A DNA stretch of 38,010 nt from DATLCI01 sp035526435. GTDB taxonomy: Bacteria; Acidobacteriota; Terriglobia; Terriglobales; Acidobacteriaceae. The DNA is taken from the NCBI GenBank assembly GCA_035526435.1, contig DATLCI010000193.1:1-38010 (forward strand), in the 5' to 3' direction. The notes under the pieces were generated by a model that saw only the letters and a program-made list of their open reading frames with translations, had not been told where the DNA came from and made no database searches. Every line of letters starts with the position of its first letter. Position 1 is the stretch's first letter. Positions 16,841 to 23,391 of this stretch are shown here, in pieces. The position numbers and the translations under genes were made by a program.

Positions 16841-17548
16841 TTAAGCGGCGCGCCGACGCAGGATTTCTCCGCGATCACGACGGAGGCGTTCCTGGAAGTC
16901 GTCAAAGCGTCGCCCCCGACTCATCGCCCGACGTTCGTTGGGCGTTACCCGGTCGCTGGTGCGCAAGGCGGACGGGGCTTCGCGGTCAGCATTGCCGGCC
17001 AAATTCCCCGACTCCGTCACCATCGCATCGGACGGCGACGTAGCGCCAAACCGAGGCATGTCCTGTGCGATGCGCTGGGGAGAAGAGACCGTGGGGTCCA
17101 CGGACGAGGGCGTCACAGGGCCAATACTTTCCACCTGCGACGGCTCCGGCGTGATCATGCGCGTGCTGTTCTGCACGTGCATCACGGGACCATCTTCGAT
17201 AGACCTTTCATAGCGCTGCTCGTAGTCCGTCCATTGATCGTCGGAGGAGAGCGTCTCCTCTTTGTATTCCGGGAAGCGCTCGATCTGTTCGCGCGTGAGA
17301 TTGATGTGGTAATCCTCATCACCTTCCTCACGAATGGTAAGCTGCAACGCGGGCACGATGAAGCGCTGGCTCGTCAGCCAGCCACCGGTATCGATGACCA
17401 CATATTTGAGTTCGCCGGAAAGGCTGTCAAAGATGACATCGTCGATCTCGCCTAGTTTTTCGCCGTTGACACCGTATACATCAGCGCCACGGATGTCGTC
17501 CGCTTCGTTGTCAAAGCGGTAGTCCTTAAGATTGCCATAGATAGCCAT
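16841..17548 (-). CDS. PRC-barrel domain protein
   Basis: 235 residues. A PRC-barrel fold occupies about residues 17-85 (GADVYGVNGEKLGEIDDVIFD, SGELKYVVIDTGGWL, then FIVPALQLTI). PRC barrels occur in photosystem H subunits, RimM and many soil-bacterial stress proteins. The remaining two-thirds is polar and probably disordered, with an Arg-rich C-terminus (RGRRFDDFQERLRRDRGEI). The role is unknown; similar acidobacterial and alphaproteobacterial genes are often stress-linked. The ATG has AAGGAG 6 nt upstream. It ends 1 bp from the ligA stop, and no terminator is visible between them. Confidence 0.85.
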   Translation of the reverse strand: MAIYGNLKDYRFDNEADDIRGADVYGVNGEKLGEIDDVIFDSLSGELKYVVIDTGGWLTSQRFIVPALQLTIREEGDEDYHINLTREQIERFPEYKEETLSSDDQWTDYEQRYERSIEDGPVMHVQNSTRMITPEPSQVESIGPVTPSSVDPTVSSPQRIAQDMPRFGATSPSDAMVTESGNLAGNADREAPSALRTSDRVTPNERRAMSRGRRFDDFQERLRRDRGEILRRRAA

Positions 17549-17619
17549 GAGTGCTCCTTCGCATAAATCTTGATGGAGAGTTGGATGCCCATGGATCTGG
17601 CGGGGCGGTCTTGTGAAAT

Positions 17620-19284
17620 CTACCGGGCAGCGGCGCGGCTCAAGTTCAGCGCTTCCGCTACCAGTGTCACTTCATGGCGAGGCAGATCGGCAGGCAGCCC
17701 GCGCAAATAGGAAGTGAACTCCAAGACGGCACGAGAGCCATCACGATATCCCTGCACAATGGCAGGGGCCGTGATGTCGCCGTCGAAATCGAGGACCGAG
17801 GCGCTCAGGGTCTCGGTCGGCTCTACGGTGATGGCCTTCATGTAGCGATAACGGCGAGCGCCGACGTGCAGATTGATCTGTTCCGGGCGAATTCCCAAGC
17901 CCTCCGCATAAAACTCACACCATGAATTCACGTTGCTGAGGATCTTGAGATCAGTCTTCAAATTCTGGGCCATCAGGATGTCGATGGCGCGCACTCCGAG
18001 ATCCAAGAATGTCTTGATCTCACTGCGAGTCTGACTGCGCGGCTCAACCATGACCAGGAACAGCACATCAGCCCCCAAGCGGATGGCGGGGCGAATCGGT
18101 TGATTGCTGACAATGCCACCATCCGTCCATGTACCGCCCTGCATAGGCACCGCTTCATAGACAATGGGAAATGCGGAGGAGGCGATCACCGCCAAGAGCA
18201 GGTCGTCAGCCCGCACCATCTCGTCGCGCACAAAAGAAGGCTCAACCCCGGGGTCAGCGAGCAGATCGGCCTGGGCGGCATTGGTGAAGCATCGGTCGGA
18301 GCCAGTGTGGACGTCGGCTGCGGTCATTACCACCCGGATGGGAGAGGCTCGCAGCCCTTCGGCGGGAATGTGCTCGCGTAGAAACCGGGTTCGCTCGAAG
18401 TTAGGAAAGAGACCGGAGCGCAAGGGCATCCGCAAAAATTTGTGGCTGAAGAAGTTGATCTTCTTGCGGAAGAAAAATGCCAGGGCGCCGGCCAGCAGCA
18501 ATCCCGCCGTGACCATCAGGGTCATGTCAGAATCTTCGCCGTCAAAGATCTCCTGGGCGGTGAGGTGGAGGTGGCTGACGCTCAGAAAGAAGACCCCACA
18601 GCCCCAGACCACGAGATTGGCGACCACCGAAAACCAGGTCTTACGGACATCGGGCTTCCAGTGGCGACGCAACACTCCATGTTTGATGACATGACCAAGG
18701 TACGGCAGGTGGTCGTACAAAAACAGGGTAGCAAGGCCGGTGATGCCCAGGGCGAACCATGTCCACTTGGGACTGTGGAGATGAAAAAATACGCCTTCCT
18801 GGCGCAGCCACTCGCGGACGAGGTTGCCGAATCCAGCCGAGGCCGCTACCAGTCCGGTCAGCAGCAGTATGTAGCGAAACCAATCAATGCCCACCGCAGG
18901 TGGATTGATATGCGACCAGGAAGCGACCAGTGATTCCGCGTTGCCGACCGTCGACGGGGAATGAGCAGCATAGGAAGCGGCATTGATGCTGCCCACTGAT
19001 GTGGCCGCGAGGATGTGCGTAGGCAGGTTTGCGTCCTGGAATGCGAGCAGTACGCCGGCTTCATAGGCGCCGCGTGCTCCACCACCGGAGAGCACCACGC
19101 CGGTGCGTCCGGCGTATTGCGCCAGCAGGCGGGCGCAATCTGGCGGCATTTCCGCACGGAAGCGGTCCCGTTCCGCCACCAAGGCGGCGGGTTGTAGTGG
19201 TAGATGGTTTTGGTTCAATCTGCGGGAAAGGATAGCGCAGGAGGTGCGGGTTATCGAGGAATTTCGGTAGAAAGGCGAGGTCAC
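17620..19284 (-). CDS. Patatin-like phospholipase with inserted membrane helices
   Basis: 554 residues with this start. The oxyanion-hole motif SGGGARG is at about 66-72, the nucleophile S96 lies in ATSVGS (the usual G of GxSxG is Ala) and the dyad Asp is D388 in TWTDGG. The catalytic Ser-Asp pair is therefore present. Between them, about 133-275 carries four hydrophobic stretches (e.g. YILLLTGLVAASAGF, WFALGITGLATLFLY, VVANLVVWGCGVFFL, MVTAGLLLAGALAFFF), which would anchor the enzyme in the membrane. The expected activity is acyl hydrolysis of lipids. The start is uncertain: GTG 19284 is the first possible codon after a stop but has no Shine-Dalgarno. A TTG at 19218 with TATCCT 10 nt upstream, or an ATG at 19149, are alternatives. 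Confidence 0.88.
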   Translation of the reverse strand: MTSPFYRNSSITRTSCAILSRRLNQNHLPLQPAALVAERDRFRAEMPPDCARLLAQYAGRTGVVLSGGGARGAYEAGVLLAFQDANLPTHILAATSVGSINAASYAAHSPSTVGNAESLVASWSHINPPAVGIDWFRYILLLTGLVAASAGFGNLVREWLRQEGVFFHLHSPKWTWFALGITGLATLFLYDHLPYLGHVIKHGVLRRHWKPDVRKTWFSVVANLVVWGCGVFFLSVSHLHLTAQEIFDGEDSDMTLMVTAGLLLAGALAFFFRKKINFFSHKFLRMPLRSGLFPNFERTRFLREHIPAEGLRASPIRVVMTAADVHTGSDRCFTNAAQADLLADPGVEPSFVRDEMVRADDLLLAVIASSAFPIVYEAVPMQGGTWTDGGIVSNQPIRPAIRLGADVLFLVMVEPRSQTRSEIKTFLDLGVRAIDILMAQNLKTDLKILSNVNSWCEFYAEGLGIRPEQINLHVGARRYRYMKAITVEPTETLSASVLDFDGDITAPAIVQGYRDGSRAVLEFTSYLRGLPADLPRHEVTLVAEALNLSRAAAR

Positions 19285-19346
19285 TCACCTAGGAGGCCTT
19301 TTTATCTTCCGAGCCACAGTTAACCATACGATTGATAAAGTGAAAA

Positions 19347-19463
19347 TCAATAGAAAGAATTCGCTAGGAGCGCTGCCAGGGCCATACAGATGAGCAAAAC
19401 GCCAAAACAAGATGAACGTACGACCGCGCTTACCCAGGCGAGCATCCGGAACGTCGGCTTCAT
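19347..19463 (-). CDS. 38-residue single-helix membrane peptide
   Basis: A small frame of 38 residues: a short basic start (MKPTFR), then one hydrophobic helix of about 25 residues (VLLICMALAALLA near the end). Its ATG overlaps the stop of the HIT gene as ATGA (19460-19463), the classic arrangement for coupled translation, with AGAGG upstream inside the HIT gene. I do not recognise it. It could be a real small membrane protein made with the HIT enzyme, or a chance frame; the start-stop overlap favours the first. Confidence 0.45.
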   Translation of the reverse strand: MKPTFRMLAWVSAVVRSSCFGVLLICMALAALLANSFY

Positions 19464-19942
19464 CCCATTGCCTCTTTGATTCGTTTGTAAGTCACGTCCA
19501 GGGCCTCCGGGAGGATGCGGGTCTCGCCGATCACGGAGATGAAATTGGCGTCGGCGATCCATCGGGGCAGGAGGTGCATGTGGATGTGTCCGGCGATGCC
19601 GGCGCCGGCGGCCTTGCCGATGTTCATGCCCAGATTGATGCCTTCGGGGCGGTAAAGCTGGCGCAAAACCCCTTCCAGCCGCTGGGAGAGCGCCATCATC
19701 TCAGTGGCGGCAGGGGAACTAAGCTTTTGCAGCTCGTCCGTGTGCTGGAACGGCACCACCATTACATGGCCAGAGGTATAGGGAAAGGCATTCAGGATGA
19801 CAAAGCAATGCTCACCGCGGTGGACGATGAGGCTGCCGGCATCGTCCGCCTCCTTCGGCTTGTCGCAGAAGATGCAAGAGCCGGGTTGAGGCTCATCGCC
19901 GGTGATGTAGGCGTACCGCCACGGGCTCCAGACATAATCCAT
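19460..19942 (-). CDS. HIT family hydrolase/AP4A phosphorylase-like
   Basis: 160 residues of the histidine-triad family, which acts on nucleoside-phosphate esters such as AMP-linked compounds or Ap4A. The triad is HIHMH at 119-123, with the middle His as nucleophile. An N-terminal CIFC (C23/C26) is the zinc-binding pair found in the longer HIT subgroup that opens MDYVWSPWRYAYI. The substrate cannot be fixed from sequence. The ATG at 19942 is preceded by TACAAT with exactly 7 nt between and has no Shine-Dalgarno, so it is likely leaderless. The stop overlaps the start of a small membrane-peptide gene. Confidence 0.93.
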   Translation of the reverse strand: MDYVWSPWRYAYITGDEPQPGSCIFCDKPKEADDAGSLIVHRGEHCFVILNAFPYTSGHVMVVPFQHTDELQKLSSPAATEMMALSQRLEGVLRQLYRPEGINLGMNIGKAAGAGIAGHIHMHLLPRWIADANFISVIGETRILPEALDVTYKRIKEAMG

Positions 19943-19949
19943 GGCTGCG

Positions 19950-19955
19950 ATTGTA
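19950..19955 (-). promoter_or_regulatory. Putative -10 of the HIT gene (leaderless)
   Basis: On the minus strand TACAAT ends 7 nt before the ATG at 19942, the same spacing as at moeA, ligA and the antitoxin gene. No strong -35 was found. Confidence 0.45.
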
Positions 19956-20007
19956 GCAAGCGGCTGCGCCGGAATCGGTTCGGCGGAGGCCTAAGGTTGG
20001 GCCAGGT

Positions 20008-20037
20008 TTGACACTCTTCCAAGCGCATTGTTATAGT
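20008..20037 (+). promoter_or_regulatory. Near-consensus sigma-70 promoter of rpsA
   Basis: A perfect TTGACA (20008-20013), an 18-nt spacer and TATAGT (20032-20037) form the best promoter in the window. The expected transcript start is near 20044. It points at ribosomal protein S1 and predicts a leader of about 180 nt to the ATG at 20226, or about 360 nt to the ATG at 20403. Confidence 0.8.
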
Positions 20038-20225
20038 CAAAGAGTCTGGTGAACGCGCACACGAACACCGGATCCGGCCGCAGGGTTTTCGGTACCTCGC
20101 CTCCTTCAAGGCAATCATTCAGGGAAACTCGCCGCCACCACTCCGTGTCCCTCAGGACGTCTCCGCTGGCGCCATCGGCCTCCAGATGCGCAGAGGGCTT
20201 CCCTCCTGAAGGTCGCGGAACCAGA

Positions 20226-22115
20226 ATGTACGGAAAATTGATGTTCAATGACAACACAGCCCGCACCCAGGATGCTGCTTCTAATGAGGCAGGCCAGGGT
20301 CAGGTAGAGCCTTCTCCCCCAACCACTCCGACTATGCACCCAAATCCAAAAGAAACCGAGCGGCCCAACGAGGGTCCTACTCGCCGAGAAAACGAACCTA
20401 ACATGTCTGAAGATTTCGCCTCCGTCCTCGAAACATTTGAAGCCGAACAATCCGCCGCTGCTGAAGCGCCCCAGACCGATGATCACAAGGTCATCAAGGG
20501 CACGGTCATCAGCATCACCCCCACTCACCTCTCCGTAGATATCGGGAACAAAGCCGACGGTCTGGTGCCGATCGCGCAGGTCACCGACCGTGAAGGCAAG
20601 ATCAAGTTCCAGCCCGGCGACCCCATTGAAGTGGTAGTAGAGCGTGGGGAACGCGAAGAAGGATACGTCCTGCTTTCGCATGAGAAGGCGGCGCGCTCCA
20701 AAGTATGGGACGACATTGAGAAGGCCTTCAACGAGAAGACCAACATCAAGGGGTATGTAGCCGAGCGGGTCAAGGGTGGATTGAACGTTGAGATCGGCGG
20801 CGTGAAGGCATTTCTTCCCGGCTCGCAGGTTGATTCCAAGCCGGTCCGCAATCTGGATGGCTACAAGGGACAAGAGATTGAAGTCCGCATCGTCAAACTG
20901 AACAAGAAGCGCGGGAACATCGTGGTCAGCCGCAAACAGATCCTGGACGAAGAAAATTCCGTTAAGCGCGAAGAGACGATGAAGCACCTGGAAGAAGGTG
21001 CGGTGCTCACCGGCACGGTAAAGAACCTGACCGAGTACGGCGCGTTCGTTGACCTGGGCGGGCTCGATGGCCTGCTGCACATCACGGACATGTCATGGGG
21101 ACGCCTGACGCATCCGCGCGACCTGGTGCATGTTGGCGATGAGATCCACGTAAAAGTTCTAAAGTTCGACCAAGAAAAGCAGCGCGTCTCACTTGGCTTC
21201 AAGCAGTTGACGCCGGACCCGTGGCTTGATGCCGCTGAGCGTTATCCCGTGGGCGCGCATGTGAAGGGAAAAGTCCTCAGCCTGACCGACTACGGCGCGT
21301 TCATCGAGTTGGAGCAAGGTATTGAAGGGCTGGTGCACGTCAGCGAGATGAGCTGGTCCAAGCGCACCAAGCATCCTTCAAAGCTGCTGCAGAGCGGCAC
21401 CGAAGTTGAAGCCGTGGTGCTGAATGTGAATCCCACCGAGCGCCGCATCTCGCTGGGCATGAAGCAGTTGGAGACGAACCCCTGGGAGACGCTCCACACC
21501 AAATATCCGGTGGGCGCACAGGTTGAAGGACGCGTCCGCAACCTCACCGACTTTGGCGCATTCGTCGAAGTAGAAGACGGCATTGACGGATTGATCCACG
21601 TAAGCAACATGAGCTGGACTAAGCGGGTGAAGCATCCTTCGGAGATCCTGAAAAAAGGCGACAAAGTGAAGGCGGTCATTCTAGCCATTGAGCCGGACAA
21701 TCGTCGCCTGTCGCTCGGCATGAAGCAGCTGGAACCCGATGTTTGGGAGACGTTCTTCAATACTCATCGCCTGGGTGATGTGGTGAAGGGCAAAGTGCTG
21801 CGCAGCGCAGCGTTCGGTTCGTTCGTTGAGATCGCGGAGGGCGTGGAGGGTTTGTGCCACAACTCTGAGGCGGTGGATGAACACGGCGCACCCGTCAAAT
21901 TCGAAGCCGGCGAAGAGCGTGACTTCAAGATCGTGAAGATGAATCCAGAAGAGAAGAAAGTCGGCCTGAGCTTGCGGGCTATTGGCGAAGAAGCCAGCCG
22001 GGCAGACGTGGAAGCTTACAAGCAGCCGGTCGCCAGCAGTGGCAGCTCGAGTTCAAGCTCCAGCGGCAAGGCCACTCTGGGCGACATCATCAATTGGAAG
22101 CGGGAAAAGCAGTAG
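20226..22115 (+). CDS. rpsA: 30S ribosomal protein S1
   Basis: 629 residues with the chosen start. S1 binds mRNA on the 30S subunit and helps initiation, especially on weak Shine-Dalgarno messages. Six S1 (OB-fold) repeats can be read in order, opening with VIKGTVISITPTHLSVDIG, KGYVAERVKGGLNVEIG, GTVKNLTEYGAFVDLGG, GKVLSLTDYGAFIELEQG, GRVRNLTDFGAFVEVEDG and GKVLRSAAFGSFVEIAEG. A Ser-rich tail (SSGSSSSSSSG) precedes the end. The core begins MSEDFASVLETFE at 20403. Upstream of it the frame stays open to 20049, with an acidic Pro-rich stretch that looks coding back to about 20226-20241, while the part before that (Arg/Ser-rich) does not. Starts at 20226, 20241 and 20403 are all possible. Confidence 0.94.
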   Translation: MYGKLMFNDNTARTQDAASNEAGQGQVEPSPPTTPTMHPNPKETERPNEGPTRRENEPNMSEDFASVLETFEAEQSAAAEAPQTDDHKVIKGTVISITPTHLSVDIGNKADGLVPIAQVTDREGKIKFQPGDPIEVVVERGEREEGYVLLSHEKAARSKVWDDIEKAFNEKTNIKGYVAERVKGGLNVEIGGVKAFLPGSQVDSKPVRNLDGYKGQEIEVRIVKLNKKRGNIVVSRKQILDEENSVKREETMKHLEEGAVLTGTVKNLTEYGAFVDLGGLDGLLHITDMSWGRLTHPRDLVHVGDEIHVKVLKFDQEKQRVSLGFKQLTPDPWLDAAERYPVGAHVKGKVLSLTDYGAFIELEQGIEGLVHVSEMSWSKRTKHPSKLLQSGTEVEAVVLNVNPTERRISLGMKQLETNPWETLHTKYPVGAQVEGRVRNLTDFGAFVEVEDGIDGLIHVSNMSWTKRVKHPSEILKKGDKVKAVILAIEPDNRRLSLGMKQLEPDVWETFFNTHRLGDVVKGKVLRSAAFGSFVEIAEGVEGLCHNSEAVDEHGAPVKFEAGEERDFKIVKMNPEEKKVGLSLRAIGEEASRADVEAYKQPVASSGSSSSSSSGKATLGDIINWKREKQ

Positions 22116-22155
22116 TAATCCAGGCGATAGGCTTTAGGACGGCAACACCAAAGAC

Positions 22156-22187
22156 AAAAAAGGCCGCCAGAAATGGCGGCCTTTATT
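22156..22187. terminator. Bidirectional terminator
   Basis: AAGGCCGCC (22160-22168), loop AGAAAT and GGCGGCCTT (22175-22183) make a perfect 9-bp stem, with A-rich sequence before and T-rich after. It ends rpsA on the plus strand and, on the minus strand, the secreted-protein operon that stops at 22201. Confidence 0.92.
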
Positions 22188-22200
22188 GCGAAACTGAAGC

Positions 22201-22599
22201 TTACTTCTTGATATCAATCTTCAGTGTCATCTCAACCTTGGTCTTACTGTCAAAGGCGCTTATAGTTTTCGTGCCGCTGCGCTGCCCGTTGTATTCGGCA
22301 TAAACCTGATAGTCAGTATTGGGCGAAAGTGCGTAAAAGCGAAATGCGCCCGCATCGTCCGCAATGAAGCTCTTTACCGCCAAGGTCTTCATGTTCTTGA
22401 GATACACCACCGATTGGGGCAAGGGCGCGTCGCCTTCGCCCACCACCATGCCAGTCACGCTCTTGAGCTGGTTCTGGTCGCTGTCCTTTTGCTCCAGCGC
22501 TTCCGGCTCCGTTATCGCAGCGTGGACGCGCGGAGCGAACGCAAAAGCGGCCGCGCCTAGTATGGTCCCACCTAGCAGGATCTTCGTAAATCGGTTCAA
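22201..22599 (-). CDS. Small secreted regulatory-like beta-domain protein
   Basis: 132 residues. A signal peptide (RFTKILLGGTILGAAAFAF...VHAA) is followed by one carboxypeptidase-regulatory-like domain: SVTGMVVGEGDAPLPQSVVY, AFRFYALSPNTDYQVYAEY and KVEMTLKIDIKK. No catalytic residues are seen; a structural or adhesive envelope role is likely. The start is a TTG at 22599 supported by AAGGAG, with GGAG 5 nt upstream. It lies 30 bp after a second protein of the same type and is the last gene of a three-gene minus-strand operon ended by a strong terminator. Confidence 0.8.
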   Translation of the reverse strand: MNRFTKILLGGTILGAAAFAFAPRVHAAITEPEALEQKDSDQNQLKSVTGMVVGEGDAPLPQSVVYLKNMKTLAVKSFIADDAGAFRFYALSPNTDYQVYAEYNGQRSGTKTISAFDSKTKVEMTLKIDIKK

Positions 22600-22629
22600 T
22601 GGGTCTCCTTCTCTTATTTCCGGACGCAG

Positions 22630-23043
22630 TCAATCCTTCGACGGCGTCTGCTTTGCCTTGGAAACTGTAGTCTCTGCCTTTGTTAGATGCAACGCGATGT
22701 CTTGCCGCTCGTCATTGTCGATATGCACCTTAACCTCTTTGTTTTCAATGGCATACTTTTTATCCACGTGAGTCGTGACGATGTAATCCGCCTTGCCAGC
22801 CGGGAAGCGCTGAGCGAACTCCCCGCGACGGTCTGAGACTAACTCCCACTTCGGCTTCTTCTGGTCGACGCGGCGGATCTTGACCCTCACAAATGCAGCC
22901 GGGCGCTGATCCGGACCAAAAACCGTGCCAAAGATAAGCGCATACGGCTTCGTCGGATCTATCTCTTGCGCGCTACCGGACGGCAGCACCAGCCACACCA
23001 TAGCGATGACCAGGGCGCCGATACTGAAGCGGGACTTATTCAT
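22630..23043 (-). CDS. Secreted regulatory-like beta-domain protein
   Basis: 137 residues with the ATG at 23043. A signal peptide (SIGALVIAMVWLVLPSGSAQ) precedes a carboxypeptidase-regulatory-like beta domain (ALIFGTVFGPDQRPAAFVRV, RRGEFAQRFPAGKADYIV) and a Lys/Thr-rich tail. No enzyme motif. The start codon overlaps the end of the upstream LysW-like gene as ATGAATAA, so translation is probably coupled. A longer frame reaching back through the trinucleotide repeat would add a nonsense Met/Thr-rich extension and is rejected. Confidence 0.8.
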   Translation of the reverse strand: MNKSRFSIGALVIAMVWLVLPSGSAQEIDPTKPYALIFGTVFGPDQRPAAFVRVKIRRVDQKKPKWELVSDRRGEFAQRFPAGKADYIVTTHVDKKYAIENKEVKVHIDNDERQDIALHLTKAETTVSKAKQTPSKD

Positions 23044-23239
23044 CCTCGTCTTCGTCCTCATCGTCGTCATCGTCGTCGTCATCGTCGTCATCATCTCCGG
23101 CGACCGGGGCGAGCTCGAGCGGGTCCGCAGTAACGACTTCAAAGTCGCTGCCGCATTCTACGCAAGAGACCACATCGCCCTCTTCGACTTCCTCTTCATC
23201 CAGATCCAGATCGTTCTCACATTCCGGACACAAAACCAT
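23036..23239 (-). CDS. LysW-like acidic zinc-ribbon protein with poly-Asp tail
   Basis: 67 residues. The N-terminal half is a four-cysteine zinc ribbon (CPECENDLDLD...CVECGSDFEVV) followed by DPLEL, very close in pattern to LysW, the amino-group carrier of lysine/arginine biosynthesis in Thermus and archaea. LysW ends in EDWGE, whose terminal Glu carries the substrate. Here the EDWGE is replaced by Gly, 12 Asp and EDEDEDE, although the last residue is still Glu. No lysine or arginine biosynthesis genes are nearby; the following genes encode secreted proteins. A carrier, metal-binding or interaction role are all open. The ATG has GAGG 8 nt upstream. The gene overlaps the next one by 8 nt. Confidence 0.8.
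   Translation of the reverse strand: MVLCPECENDLDLDEEEVEEGDVVSCVECGSDFEVVTADPLELAPVAGDDDDDDDDDDDDEDEDEDE
23042..23095. repeat. Trinucleotide (GAN) tract in the LysW-like gene
   Basis: On the minus strand 18 consecutive codons are GAC, GAT, GAG or GAA: twelve Asp codons, then alternating Glu/Asp. GAT and GAC are mixed, so it is an imperfect microsatellite. Slippage in units of three would change tail length without breaking the frame. The 3' end of the tract contains the start codon of the downstream gene. Confidence 0.85.
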
Positions 23240-23391
23240 TACGCTGCCTCGCTTTCAAAAACCGCCTGGACGCCCAAGGCGTCTGGAGAATGATACCCTT
23301 GTCTATATTTAAGTTGCTTCGGCGCTCGCGTCAAGTGGAAGTCTCCCGGCCCGGAATGATCCATGGTTGAATCTAACTCTGACGAGGTCCT

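Noticed and set aside
22630..23142. A longer version of the secreted gene starting at 23142, with a Met/Thr-rich N-terminus.
   Set aside because: The extra residues are the Asp codon tract of the LysW-like gene read in another frame, and they would place the signal peptide internally.
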